Positions 1 through 10,258 of a stretch of DNA of 62,643 nucleotides are shown piece after piece; position 1 is the first letter of the stretch, and every line of letters begins with the position of its first letter. Source of the stretch: an uncultured Mucilaginibacter sp. (GTDB taxonomy: Bacteria > Bacteroidota > Bacteroidia > Sphingobacteriales > Sphingobacteriaceae); the NCBI RefSeq assembly GCF_903893715.1, contig NZ_CAITNG010000135.1:1-62643 (forward strand), given 5' to 3'. The notes below the pieces were generated by a model that was not told the origin of the DNA, searched no databases, and saw only the letters and a program-made list of their open reading frames with translations. Position numbers and translations under genes: made by a program.

Positions 1-1643
<1,643 letters not shown>

Positions 1644-1664
1644 TATATAAGGTGTAAGGGTTGT

Positions 1665-2159
1665 CTAAATTTTGATAAGTTTAACCTGTCCCTGAAAGTT
1701 CAATTGGTTCACCACACTGATAAAATAAATGCCCCCGGCTAAGTGGGAAACATCCAAGGTGAGGTAAAAAAAATTATGGTTGGAGTAGGTTACTGACTGT
1801 GTTTGCAAAATTTTGCCCGAAGCATCAACTAAGTTTACGGTATAGATTCCATCAGGTACATGGTTAAAGGCCAATTTCACAGTGCCGCCGCTGGCCGGGT
1901 TGGGGTATAATACCAACGAACTTGAGATGTTGGTGCCCAGCATGGTCTGCACATCAATGTCGGGCTGGTGAAAACCCGCGGTTAAAAATATCGGGGCGTT
2001 GGTGCCGGGGGTAGTGTTCGGCAAAAAGTCCGAAATAGGTTCGCCAAGCACATAGGTAAGTATCAAATTTGGCGAGGTAAGGGTCTCGGCCTGGTTGGCT
2101 ACTACCGAACGCGACAAGTATTGCGCGCAGACCACTTGGCCCGACACAAAAAGTACCAT
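1665..2159 (-). CDS. Small exported protein with T9SS type A sorting domain
   Basis: 164 residues from the first ATG. The C-terminal ~80 residues match a Por-secretion tail: YPNPASGG, then IYTVNLVDASGK, LAGGIYFISV and a basic end QVKLIKI. That tail marks proteins exported across the outer membrane by type IX secretion. The N-terminal 80 residues are not recognised. With the ATG the signal peptide is short and has no basic residues (MVLFVSGQVVCAQ). The frame stays open upstream to about 2213 and encodes a plausible basic n-region (KKIITRIIQKVFLPL) but has no ATG, GTG or TTG, so the true start is uncertain. The gene heads the pair with the collagen-like gene and may be displayed together with it. 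Confidence 0.75.
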   Translation of the reverse strand: MVLFVSGQVVCAQYLSRSVVANQAETLTSPNLILTYVLGEPISDFLPNTTPGTNAPIFLTAGFHQPDIDVQTMLGTNISSSLVLYPNPASGGTVKLAFNHVPDGIYTVNLVDASGKILQTQSVTYSNHNFFYLTLDVSHLAGGIYFISVVNQLNFQGQVKLIKI

Positions 2160-2743
2160 TAGAGGTAAAAATACTTTCTGTATAATTCGCGTAATAATTT
2201 TTTTGAAAAATAGTTAAAAATTCTTAAAAAAAAATTATAATTTCTATATTATTGAGACAATAATTGTTATCCTACAACCATAATTTTTTAAGTATCGCAT
2301 TAATAAAATTGTGTGATTAAAATCATTTGTAAATTATTTTTCATTTGGTTAAAATGGGTACAATTATCCCAATCGCCCTTGTTATACCCGCGGCGTATTT
2401 TTGTTTCGCTTGGTAAATAATTTTAATTTTTACACTTTTTTATCCGGCCGTTGCCATCATTGCGATGGGTTTCAACTATTCTCTTGAGCGGGTTGTGCCT
2501 GGCTTGAGTGAGCGAAAAAACCCATCGCAATAAATAAAGCCAACTTCAAAGTTTTTTTCACCCTCTATCCCGCTTGCTGAAGAGAGGGTCGCCTATCCAT
2601 CAACCGACGGCTGTCCGTAGACTCTGTCTACGAACGACTATGCTTGTAGTCTCCGACTACAGCCCCCAAATAATCCCACGCCAACCCTTTGTTTTTTCCC
2701 CGAAACACACCAAATTCGCTACCTCAAATTCTGATGCCTATCT
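2160..2743. other. Intergenic region with AT-rich block, long inverted repeat and paired hairpins
   Basis: No convincing gene. 2160-2450 is very AT-rich and presumably holds the promoter of the leftward T9SS/collagen operon. A 13-bp inverted repeat (TTGCGATGGGTTT at 2460-2472; complement at 2518-2530) flanks a 45-bp loop. Two 7-bp-stem hairpins follow at 2616-2661. The region from 2664 to the tex start shows nothing further. Confidence 0.6.
2610..2663. repeat. REP-like double hairpin
   Basis: Two adjacent 7-bp hairpins with 3-nt loops: CGTAGAC/GTCTACG (2616-2632) and TGTAGTC/GACTACA (2645-2661). They are enclosed by an outer 5-bp match GCTGT (2610-2614) with ACAGC (2659-2663). The layout resembles bacterial REP/BIME elements mobilised by RAYT transposases. 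No such transposase is in the window. Confidence 0.55.
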
Positions 2744-5014
2744 ATGATATCCCACGATAAAAAAATTGCCGCCGAACTTTCCATTTCCGAAAAGCAGGTA
2801 CACGCCACCGTCGCCTTGTTAGATGAGGGTGCTACCGTCCCCTTTATATCACGCTACCGCAAGGAAATGACCGGCAGCCTCGACGAGGTGCAGGTGGCCG
2901 CCATCCGCGACCGCACCCAACAACTGCGCGAATTGGACAAACGCCGCGAGGCCATTTTAAAATCGCTGTCCGATATGGGCAAATTAACCCCCGACCTTGA
3001 ACAAGCGGTAAACGCCGCCGAAAGCATGACCATATTGGAGGATATTTACCTGCCATATCGCCCTAAACGCAAAACACGGGCTACCGCGGCCCGCGAAAAA
3101 GGTCTGCAGCCCCTGGCCGATACCATCATCACACAAAACCGTATCGACCTGGATGCCGAAGCCGCCAAATACATCAGCGAAGAAAAAGGTGTAGCCAATG
3201 TTGAAGAAGCCCTGGCCGGTGCCCGCGATATTTTGGCCGAGACCATATGCGAAGATGCCGAAGTACGCAGCCGTGTGCGCGACCTGTTTATCGAAAAAGG
3301 CACCTTCGAATCAAAAGTAATTGCCGGGAAAGAAGAAGCAGGCATTAAATACAAAGACTATTTTGAATGGAACGAGCCTGTAAAAACCGCGCCATCGCAC
3401 CGCATACTGGCCATGCGCCGCGGCGAAAAGGAAGAAATATTATGGCTCGATATGCAGCCACCCGAAGATGATGCCCTGGGCATCTTAGAAAGTAAATTCA
3501 TTAAAGGCAATAACGATGCTTCGGCGCAGGTAAAACTGGCCATATCCGATGGTTATAAGCGCCTGCTCAAACCGTCTATGGAGACCGAAGTGCGCCTCCT
3601 CACCAAAAAACGGGCCGATGAAGAAGCCATCAAAGTATTTGCCGAAAATGTGCGCCAGTTATTATTGGGCGCGCCTCTTGGCCAAAAACGTGTAATGGCT
3701 GTCGATCCGGGTTTCCGTACAGGCTGCAAAGTGGTGTGTTTGGATGAGCAGGGCAAACTGCTCGAAAGCACGGCCATATTCCCGCACACCGGCGCGGGTG
3801 GCTTGGCTGAGGCCGAAAAGACGGTAAAACACCTGTGCGAACGTTACAATATTGAAGCTATCGGGATAGGTAACGGCACGGCAGGTCGCGAAACAGAAAC
3901 GTTTATCCGTGGGCTTAACTTGACGGGGATTGCCATTGTGATGGTGAACGAAAGCGGCGCGTCCATTTATTCCGCATCCGATGTAGCACGCGAGGAGTTT
4001 CCCGATAAAGATATCACCGTACGCGGCGCGGTATCCATAGGCCGCAGGCTGATGGACCCATTGGCCGAACTCGTTAAAATCGACCCTAAATCCATCGGCG
4101 TAGGCCAGTACCAGCACGATGTCGACCAAACCAAACTACAAACCTCGCTCGATGATACAGTAATGAGTTGTGTGAACGCGGTAGGCGTGGAGCTGAATAC
4201 AGCCTCCAAACAGATACTGGCTTATGTATCCGGCCTCGGCCCGCAACTGGCGCAAAATATTGTGGATTACCGCAATACAAACGGAGCCTTTAAACGCCGT
4301 GCCGACCTGAAACTGGTGGCCCGTTTGGGCGATAAGGCTTTTGAACAGGCTGCAGGCTTCTTACGCATCCGCAATGCCAAAAACCCATTGGATGCCAGTG
4401 CTGTACACCCCGAGCGTTATGCCCTGGTAGAGCAAATGGCCAAAGATGCCGGATGCACGGTGGAAGATTTGATGAAAGATGAGCAGGCGCGCAAACGCAT
4501 CCCGCTGCAAAAATATGTGAGTACCGAAATTGGTTTGCCCACGCTAACCGATATCATGGCCGAACTGGCTAAACCCGGCCGTGATCCGCGCGAACAGTTC
4601 GAAGCCTTCAGCTTTACCGATGGCGTCAATAAAATAGAGGACCTTAAAACAGGCATGCAATTGCCCGGCATCGTAACCAATATCACCAACTTTGGCGCCT
4701 TTGTGGATATCGGCGTTCACCAGGATGGCCTGGTACACCTGAGCCAGATTACCAACCGCTACATCAAAGACCCCAACGAGGTATTAAAAGTAGGCCAAAA
4801 GGTAAAGGTTACGGTTACCGATGTGGATATCAACCGCAAGCGCATCGCCTTGAGCATGAAGGAAAACGAAACGCCCAAACCTGCGGCCCCAAAGCCATCC
4901 TATACCAAACCAACATACCAAAAACCCGTGCCGCCAAAACCGCGCGAGCGCCAACCCGAACCCGAAACCGATATGGCCGCAAAACTGGCCGCGCTAAAAC
5001 ATAAGTTTAAATAG
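2744..5014 (+). CDS. tex: Tex family RNA-binding transcription accessory protein
   Basis: 756 residues, a normal Tex length. Order of domains: Tex N-terminal helical region (1-190), YqgF/RNase H-like fold (about 318-450, starting MAVDPGFRTGCK), helix-hairpin-helix (about 490-560, TASKQILAYVSGLGP) and an S1 RNA-binding domain (about 635-710, GIVTNITNFGAFVDIG). The C-terminal tail is rich in Pro, Lys and Arg. Tex is a conserved cytoplasmic nucleic-acid-binding protein linked to transcription and RNA turnover; the exact role in this phylum is not established. The ATG at 2744 gives the family N-terminus. It stands alone, with no co-directional gene close by. Confidence 0.95.
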   Translation: MISHDKKIAAELSISEKQVHATVALLDEGATVPFISRYRKEMTGSLDEVQVAAIRDRTQQLRELDKRREAILKSLSDMGKLTPDLEQAVNAAESMTILEDIYLPYRPKRKTRATAAREKGLQPLADTIITQNRIDLDAEAAKYISEEKGVANVEEALAGARDILAETICEDAEVRSRVRDLFIEKGTFESKVIAGKEEAGIKYKDYFEWNEPVKTAPSHRILAMRRGEKEEILWLDMQPPEDDALGILESKFIKGNNDASAQVKLAISDGYKRLLKPSMETEVRLLTKKRADEEAIKVFAENVRQLLLGAPLGQKRVMAVDPGFRTGCKVVCLDEQGKLLESTAIFPHTGAGGLAEAEKTVKHLCERYNIEAIGIGNGTAGRETETFIRGLNLTGIAIVMVNESGASIYSASDVAREEFPDKDITVRGAVSIGRRLMDPLAELVKIDPKSIGVGQYQHDVDQTKLQTSLDDTVMSCVNAVGVELNTASKQILAYVSGLGPQLAQNIVDYRNTNGAFKRRADLKLVARLGDKAFEQAAGFLRIRNAKNPLDASAVHPERYALVEQMAKDAGCTVEDLMKDEQARKRIPLQKYVSTEIGLPTLTDIMAELAKPGRDPREQFEAFSFTDGVNKIEDLKTGMQLPGIVTNITNFGAFVDIGVHQDGLVHLSQITNRYIKDPNEVLKVGQKVKVTVTDVDINRKRIALSMKENETPKPAAPKPSYTKPTYQKPVPPKPRERQPEPETDMAAKLAALKHKFK

Positions 5015-5115
5015 AGACGCGAGCTTCGATTTTCATTCAAAAATTTTCAACCAAGCCATCGCCTATACACTATTTATTATTAGTTTTGCCACAAACAACC
5101 AAACGATACGCTATA

Positions 5116-5646
5116 ATGAAAAAACTAAGTTTAGCCCTTGCAATATTAACCGGAGTATGGACACTGCAATCGTGCACCGAAGGAAGGGGAAATTCGTACG
5201 CTACAAAAACTAAAGTCGATATCAACGGAGTAACATTTATCAAAACCATCCACGAAGGTGGCTTAGTAGAAATCGACGCGTCTAAAATCGCCAAAAAGAA
5301 CTCTACCAATGCCGATGTTACCGCTTTCGCTGATATGATGATAACCGACCATACTGCTATGGGTGCCGATGTCGATTCGTTAGCTGCACACAAATTTGTT
5401 ATCGTTCGCGATACCGTTGATTACGACCACAAAACCATACTCGACAGCCTGTCTAAGAAAACAGGTGCCGCTTTCGACAAAGCTTATATGGCATTAATGG
5501 TTTCGGGCCACAAAGATGCCGCCGAATTATTCGAAATCAACAAAACCAGCAACTATACTGAAATAAGGGATGTTGTTGAAAAATACCAATCGAAAATAGA
5601 AGACCATTTAAAAGCTGCCGAAAAAGTATCGGCTTCTTTAAAATAA
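5116..5646 (+). CDS. DUF4142 lipoprotein
   Basis: 176 residues from ATG at 5116. An upstream in-frame start at 5086 would put ten residues ahead of the signal peptide and was rejected. The signal peptide ends in a lipobox LQSC at about residues 22-25, so the mature protein is probably lipidated. The rest matches DUF4142, a ferritin-like helical family: ASKIAKKNSTNADVTAFADM, ITDHTAMGADVDSLA and a C-terminal helix pair. Function is unknown; members are typically periplasmic or outer-membrane lipoproteins linked with stress in Bacteroidota. A clear intrinsic terminator follows, so it is likely monocistronic. Confidence 0.85.
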   Translation: MKKLSLALAILTGVWTLQSCTEGRGNSYATKTKVDINGVTFIKTIHEGGLVEIDASKIAKKNSTNADVTAFADMMITDHTAMGADVDSLAAHKFVIVRDTVDYDHKTILDSLSKKTGAAFDKAYMALMVSGHKDAAELFEINKTSNYTEIRDVVEKYQSKIEDHLKAAEKVSASLK

Positions 5647-5663
5647 ACAGAATATTTTCTTTC

Positions 5664-5703
5664 AAAAATAGCGATGGGTTTCAAACTCATCGCTATTTTT
5701 TTT
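5664..5703 (+). terminator. Intrinsic terminator with AGCGATGGG stem
   Basis: AAAAATAGCGATG pairs with CATCGCTATTTTT around a short loop and runs into T-rich sequence. It ends the DUF4142 gene. Almost the same stem is reused after the next gene. Confidence 0.85.
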
Positions 5704-6008
5704 ACCCTAAAAGTTCCCCTCTTAAGAGAGCTTGTCCCGACCTTCTTTCGGGAAGCGGAGGGGTGTGTCCTTTTGTGGATTTGATATGAAAATCCCAAAA
5801 CCGTCAACAAATGCAGACAGTTTCGTCAACAATTTAGTGCATCAGAGCCAAAATATTGCCCCGCAGCACAGCCCTTGCTAAGCATTGATTAATAGCAGTT
5901 TGACCATAAAAAGCCCTTAAAACTGCAATTTTGGCAATATGTTTGCGTAAAGCCTACCCGAACTGCAAATAACACAGTTCATTTATTCAAACTAAAAATA
6001 AAATTATC
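5704..6008. repeat. Intergenic region with nested inverted repeat
   Basis: 5717-5766 holds an outer pair CCCCTC/GAGGGG around an inner pair TCCCGA/TCGGGA, a nested hairpin of the kind dispersed in sphingobacterial genomes. A weak -7-like box TATGTTTG lies at 5938-5945, ahead of the beta-barrel gene. Nothing else recognised. Confidence 0.45.
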
Positions 6009-6536
6009 ATGAAAAAGTCAACCAAGTGGATCGCGTCAGCCTTTGCAGCCGTGGCCCTATTGTTCGCATCAAATGTTAAAGCACAAACCTCTAATCCCGG
6101 CGATACATGGCGCCTCGGCGTTGGTGTAGAAGCAGGCCTGCCTACCGGCGATCTTAACAGTTTCTCCAATTTTGAATTAGGCGGTACCGCCAGGTTGCAG
6201 TACGATACCAAATCAAATATCTCGTACATGCTTACCTCGGGGTACTATAATGTATTTGCCAAATCTTTCAACGGCGTTACACCAAGCGCACAAGGCATTG
6301 TGCCGGTTAAATTAGGTATGAAGTATTTCGCCACCAGTAATATTTATTTCAGTGGCGAGGTTGGTGCCGGCTTCGAAACAAGCTATGCCGATAATATCAA
6401 ACTCATCTTATCTCCCGGCATTGGTTATGCCAATGTTAAAGGCTTAGATGTAGGTTTACGTTACGAAAACTTCTCCGGTCAGGGCGATAACTACGGCCTG
6501 GTAGGTCTGCGTATTGCTTACGGCTTAAAATTGTAA
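6009..6536 (+). CDS. Outer membrane beta-barrel protein
   Basis: 175 residues. The signal peptide MKKSTKWIASAFAAVALLFA ends near VKAQ. The mature part has alternating polar and aromatic strands (WRLGVGVEAGLPTGDLN, LGGTARLQYD, YMLTSGYYNVF, GLVGLRIAYGLKL) and ends on a strand, as in small OmpA-like or PorT-like 8-strand barrels of the Bacteroidota. Probably an outer-membrane protein of unknown function. ATG at 6009 is well supported. It is followed by its own terminator, so likely a single-gene transcript. Confidence 0.85.
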   Translation: MKKSTKWIASAFAAVALLFASNVKAQTSNPGDTWRLGVGVEAGLPTGDLNSFSNFELGGTARLQYDTKSNISYMLTSGYYNVFAKSFNGVTPSAQGIVPVKLGMKYFATSNIYFSGEVGAGFETSYADNIKLILSPGIGYANVKGLDVGLRYENFSGQGDNYGLVGLRIAYGLKL

Positions 6537-6553
6537 AAAAATACCAACGATTA

Positions 6554-6593
6554 CAAAAATAGCGATGGCCTAAAACCCATCGCTATTTTTTTG
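6554..6593 (+). terminator. Intrinsic terminator, second copy of the AGCGATGG stem
   Basis: AAAAATAGCGATGG pairs with CCCATCGCTATTTTT, then T-rich sequence. The stem sequence is shared with the terminator at 5664-5703. Confidence 0.85.
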
Positions 6594-6628
6594 CACTCTG
6601 TCGTTGTTTGTATTACCACAAACAACAC

Positions 6629-7165
6629 TTATCCATCCAATTCCTTCAAAAACTCCAGCCCTTCATCCCAAACCGTATATCCCGATGCCACATTGATATG
6701 CCCTGCATTGCCTATGGTGGCCAGTTTACTTCCCCAGCAATTGGCAAAATAAGTGGCCCGCTCAAGGCTTACATAATAATCATCCGTACTCGCCACGGTA
6801 ATACTCGCGAAGGGTAGTTTGTATACCGGCATCGGTTTAAAGCCGGTAGTGCCCGGAGGGTAGGTATCGGCTTCCGTATCGCTTGGGCCAACCAACAAAG
6901 CGCCTTTTATTTTACGGCCATATTTTGCAGCCCAAAAAGCAACAGTACTGCAGGCCAGGCTATGGCCCACCAATATCACATTTTGCAAATCATAAGGCTT
7001 TAAGGCCTCGTCAATGGTGCTTATCCATGTTTCCATTACAGGCGCGTCCCATTCGCTTTGGTTTATGCGCTTAAAACCATACTGGCGTTCCCAATGCGTT
7101 TGCCAATGCTGTTCGCCCGAATTTCCCAGTCCCGGAAGGATAAATATGTCTGATTTGAACGTCAT
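6629..7165 (-). CDS. RBBP9/YdeN family serine hydrolase
   Basis: 178 residues, typical for the small alpha/beta hydrolases of the RBBP9/YdeN family. Features: N-terminal IFILPGLGNSGEQHWQ, nucleophile elbow GHSLAC (Ser at about residue 68), acid region VASTDDYYVS and a catalytic His in GNAGHIN near residue 155. Predicted cytoplasmic esterase or peptidase-like hydrolase; the physiological substrate is unknown. ATG at 7165 gives the family N-terminus directly before the first beta strand. It is divergent from the exonuclease gene and shares a 59-bp promoter region with it. Confidence 0.88.
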   Translation of the reverse strand: MTFKSDIFILPGLGNSGEQHWQTHWERQYGFKRINQSEWDAPVMETWISTIDEALKPYDLQNVILVGHSLACSTVAFWAAKYGRKIKGALLVGPSDTEADTYPPGTTGFKPMPVYKLPFASITVASTDDYYVSLERATYFANCWGSKLATIGNAGHINVASGYTVWDEGLEFLKELDG

Positions 7166-7224
7166 ACAATTGTATTAAACTTATAGTTCACACTAACCTA
7201 ACAAATATTTTCTAATTTTATTCC

Positions 7225-7923
7225 GTGCAAAAATATTTGTTATTTATAGATACCGAAACTTCAGGACTGCCAAAAAACTGGAACCTGCCATATAGCGACG
7301 ACAGCAATTGGCCCCACGCGGTGCAAATATCCTGGGTAGTTTACACTGCCGACGAGGTGGAAGTAAAACGCGAAGACCATTATATTAAAGATGACGATTT
7401 TGATATCAGTGTCGAGGCCTTCAACATCCACGGCATTACGCGCAGCTTTTTGAACATGCATGGCGAATACCGCAAAGATATTATGACCCTCTTGGCCGAC
7501 GACCTGAACAAATACCAGCCTTTGGTTGTTGGGCATTTTATGGAGTTGGATTACCACATCACCGGCGTCGATTTTTATCGCACAGGCATACCGCAACCAA
7601 TGGACCATCTGCCCATGTTTTGTACCATGCTGGCTACCGAAAACTTTTTGCGCAGCCCACGCACAAAACATTTAAAGTTGAGCCAGTTGTACAGCTTATT
7701 GTTCAACAAACAATTGCCCAACCAGCATAACGCCATTACCGATGCTTTGGCTACAGCCGAAAGTTTTTTTGAGCTGCAACGTATGGGCAACATTACCGAT
7801 GAAAAGATAGCCAAACAACAAACCGACAGGTTAAAAGCCAAAAAGCCGGTATTGCAAAGCGGCTGTGCACTACCCATGTTATTTTTGATAGTAATAACCG
7901 TTTTAATAGCATATTGGTTATGA
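7225..7923 (+). CDS. DEDDh 3'-5' exonuclease with C-terminal membrane segment
   Basis: 232 residues, GTG start. The DnaQ-like fold shows Exo I D9-T-E11 (FIDTETSG), an Exo II region around VVGHFMELDYH and Exo III with HNAITDA near residues 168-174, so the His makes it DEDDh type. Unusual is a C-terminal hydrophobic helix (LPMLFLIVITVLIAYWL) that would tether it to the inner membrane. Its TGA overlaps the ATG of the next gene (ATGA), giving translational coupling with a cNMP/CBS/DUF294 protein. This exonuclease/DUF294 pairing recurs in bacteria and suggests a nucleotide-signalling role rather than replication proofreading (inference). Confidence 0.85.
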   Translation: MQKYLLFIDTETSGLPKNWNLPYSDDSNWPHAVQISWVVYTADEVEVKREDHYIKDDDFDISVEAFNIHGITRSFLNMHGEYRKDIMTLLADDLNKYQPLVVGHFMELDYHITGVDFYRTGIPQPMDHLPMFCTMLATENFLRSPRTKHLKLSQLYSLLFNKQLPNQHNAITDALATAESFFELQRMGNITDEKIAKQQTDRLKAKKPVLQSGCALPMLFLIVITVLIAYWL

Positions 7924-9827
7924 TGAGCAGGTTGGAATTTTTAAAACAGCACGAACCGTTCAGCTTGCTTCCCGAGGAGGTTTTGCAACAGGTGGCCCCA
8001 CAATTGCAGGAAGTTTGGTACAGTAAGGATACCTTGATCTACCAGCAGGAAATCACCAAACTGCGTGGCGTCGACCTGATTGTTGAAGGCGAATACGAAT
8101 CTTTTTTTTACGATAGCGCCCAAAACAAACGCCAGTTGCAGGTTCATATACCCGGCTATTGTTATGGCGGCATATCGGTACTGCTCAACGGCCGCATGTC
8201 CATTCGTACCGTCATCGCCAAAAAAGGCACCACGGTCTACTTTTTGCATCGCCGCGATTTTAGGGCGCTTTGCCGCGACTACGACGACTTTTTTCAATAT
8301 TTTTCATCCGAGTTTGGCAGGCAGATGCTCAACGAAGAGTTCGCGCATTTTTTTAAGCACCCGGCCACTTTCGAGGAAAGCTATGTAGCATCCGAGCAGC
8401 TCTATTCACGCAAAATTGAAAGCATCGAGTACCGCGACCTGCTCTCCTGCAGTGCCGATACACCCATATACGAAGTGGCCCGTAAAATGGCCGCGCATAA
8501 AACCAGCTGTATTTTTGTTAACGATGGCGGCTCAAAAATCATCGGCTATGTAACCGATATTACCTTGCGGGATAACGTGGTAGCCAAAGCCGGCAATGCC
8601 AACGATCCGGTCAAAAACATTATGGATAACCCCATCGTGTCCATCAGTTTGGATGCTTATGTGTACGAGGCACTCCTGATGATGTTCCGCACCAAAACCC
8701 GCTATTTGCTCATCGAAAAAAACGGCGTGTTTGTGGGTTCTATCAGCCGCAGTAAATTATTAAGCGACCAGGCACAATCGCCCATGGTGTTTATACAATC
8801 AGTAAAGTTGGCTATTTCTGTTGACGAACTGAAACGCAAATGGGATGCCGTGCCGCAAATGGTAACCCAACTGCTGGGCCGTGGCGTCAACGCCGAAATT
8901 GTGAACCAGGTAATTACTACCGTTGCCGATACAATTGCCCAAAAGGTGATTGAGAGTGTGATAGAAGAATTGGGTACGCCGCCGGCCAAATTTGTTTTTA
9001 TGGTATTGGGCAGCGAGGGCCGCAAAGAACAAACCTTTAAAACCGACCAGGACAACGCCATTATTTACGAAGACAAAGCCAACGAACACCGCGAAGAGGT
9101 GAGGGCCTACTTCCTCGAATTTGCGCGCATAGTGTCCGACAAGTTAAACTTTATCGGCTTTGTGTACTGCGAAGGCGGCTATATGGCTCAAAACCCCGAG
9201 TGGACACATTCACTGTCTTACTGGAAACGCAATTACATGAGCTGGATGGCCGAGAGCGTGCCCGAAAGCGTCATCAAATTCTCCACTTTTTTCGATTGCC
9301 GCTCCATTTACGGCGACGAAAGCATCATGACCGAGCTAAAGGATTTCCTCGACGAAGAACTGCAAAAGCCTATGGAAAAACTGTTCTTCCACATGGCAAA
9401 AAACGCTTTGCAATACGAGCCGCCCCTTACCTTCTTTAAAAACATCAAAACCTTTACACAAGGCAGCCAGGAGGTTTTCGATATCAAACGCACTATGACG
9501 CCCATTGTCGATCTGGCCCGCGTGTACGCCCTCAAAAACCGTATTTTCGAGGTTAATACAGGTGAACGCCTCAAAGCGCTAATGAAGAAAGGCGTATTTA
9601 CCGAAACCGCTTACCAGGAGCTCATTCAATCGTACTATTACCTGATGGGTATGCGCCTGCGCAAACAAGCTATCCAAATCATCCGCGACAAAACCGCCCC
9701 CGATAACTATATCGACCCCGAAACCCTTACCAAAATCGAACGCGTAACCCTAAAAGAAATCTTCAAAACCATCGAAGGATTCCAAACCAAAATACGCATG
9801 GAGTTTACAGGGAACCTTTTAGGATAA
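7920..9827 (+). CDS. cNMP-binding, CBS-pair and DUF294 nucleotidyltransferase-like protein
   Basis: 635 residues from ATG at 7920, which overlaps the upstream stop codon; a TTG at 7914 is less likely. Domains: cyclic-nucleotide-binding fold (about 10-125), two CBS motifs (about 165-290), a DUF294 GlnD-like nucleotidyltransferase core (about 360-385: LGSEGRKEQTFKTDQDNAI, with the D-x-D metal pair) and a DUF294 C-terminal helical domain (about 480-630). This matches predicted signal-transduction proteins that sense a nucleotide ligand and may uridylylate or adenylylate a partner. The partner may be the coupled exonuclease (inference). Confidence 0.88.
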   Translation: MMSRLEFLKQHEPFSLLPEEVLQQVAPQLQEVWYSKDTLIYQQEITKLRGVDLIVEGEYESFFYDSAQNKRQLQVHIPGYCYGGISVLLNGRMSIRTVIAKKGTTVYFLHRRDFRALCRDYDDFFQYFSSEFGRQMLNEEFAHFFKHPATFEESYVASEQLYSRKIESIEYRDLLSCSADTPIYEVARKMAAHKTSCIFVNDGGSKIIGYVTDITLRDNVVAKAGNANDPVKNIMDNPIVSISLDAYVYEALLMMFRTKTRYLLIEKNGVFVGSISRSKLLSDQAQSPMVFIQSVKLAISVDELKRKWDAVPQMVTQLLGRGVNAEIVNQVITTVADTIAQKVIESVIEELGTPPAKFVFMVLGSEGRKEQTFKTDQDNAIIYEDKANEHREEVRAYFLEFARIVSDKLNFIGFVYCEGGYMAQNPEWTHSLSYWKRNYMSWMAESVPESVIKFSTFFDCRSIYGDESIMTELKDFLDEELQKPMEKLFFHMAKNALQYEPPLTFFKNIKTFTQGSQEVFDIKRTMTPIVDLARVYALKNRIFEVNTGERLKALMKKGVFTETAYQELIQSYYYLMGMRLRKQAIQIIRDKTAPDNYIDPETLTKIERVTLKEIFKTIEGFQTKIRMEFTGNLLG

Positions 9828-9835
9828 TAAAAAAG

Positions 9836-9876
9836 CGTCATTGCGAGCGATAGCGAAGCAACCTCTGCACTTGCTA
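9836..9876. repeat. Dispersed CATTGCGAG...GAAGCAACCTC repeat
   Basis: GTCATTGCGAGCGATAGCG then AAGCAACCTCTGC. A related copy lies at 20808-20848. Neither lies in a gene. This is a common type of small intergenic repeat in many bacterial genomes. Confidence 0.6.
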
Positions 9877-9912
9877 ATCGATAAATTAATTCGAAACCGT
9901 CACTCGCCAATA

Positions 9913-10206
9913 CTACCTTTCATATATCAAAACCTTGTCTTGATCAATAAAAGGTTTAACATATTTCGAAATGCCTTCATCACTAACTATGTCCACTTTT
10001 ATCTTTAGCAACGTTTCAAGTTCATCCTTATAGGCAAAAAATTGCATGCCAATGGGCTTGGCATGGTCAAGCTCCACCAATATGTCGACATCACTATTTG
10101 TATCAGCCTCGTTTCTCGCGTAAGAGCCAAACAAATAAGCCTTCTTAACCGGGCGACTGGAAAAAAAGCTTCTTATATAATCGATATGTTGAGGCGAAAA
10201 CGTCAT
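9913..10206 (-). CDS. Solo MNT-type nucleotidyltransferase
   Basis: 97 residues from ATG at 10206; a further in-frame ATG at 10224 adds six residues. It has the minimal nucleotidyltransferase motif GSYARNEADTNSDVDIL, i.e. GS-x9-11-DxD, with a third acidic strand KVDIVSDE. Such proteins are MntA-like antitoxins that AMPylate HEPN toxins, or stand-alone minimal NTases. No HEPN gene is next to it: the flanks are the dispersed repeat and the prenyl synthase. It is therefore an orphan, and the antitoxin role is only a possibility. Confidence 0.8.
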   Translation of the reverse strand: MTFSPQHIDYIRSFFSSRPVKKAYLFGSYARNEADTNSDVDILVELDHAKPIGMQFFAYKDELETLLKIKVDIVSDEGISKYVKPFIDQDKVLIYER

Positions 10207-10258
10207 ATAGGCAAAGATAATCAATATCTTACAAATAGAGGTTTCGATTTCTGGAATC

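Noticed and set aside
5086..5646. Longer start for the DUF4142 gene
   Set aside because: It would place ten residues ahead of the lipoprotein signal peptide; the ATG at 5116 gives a normal one.
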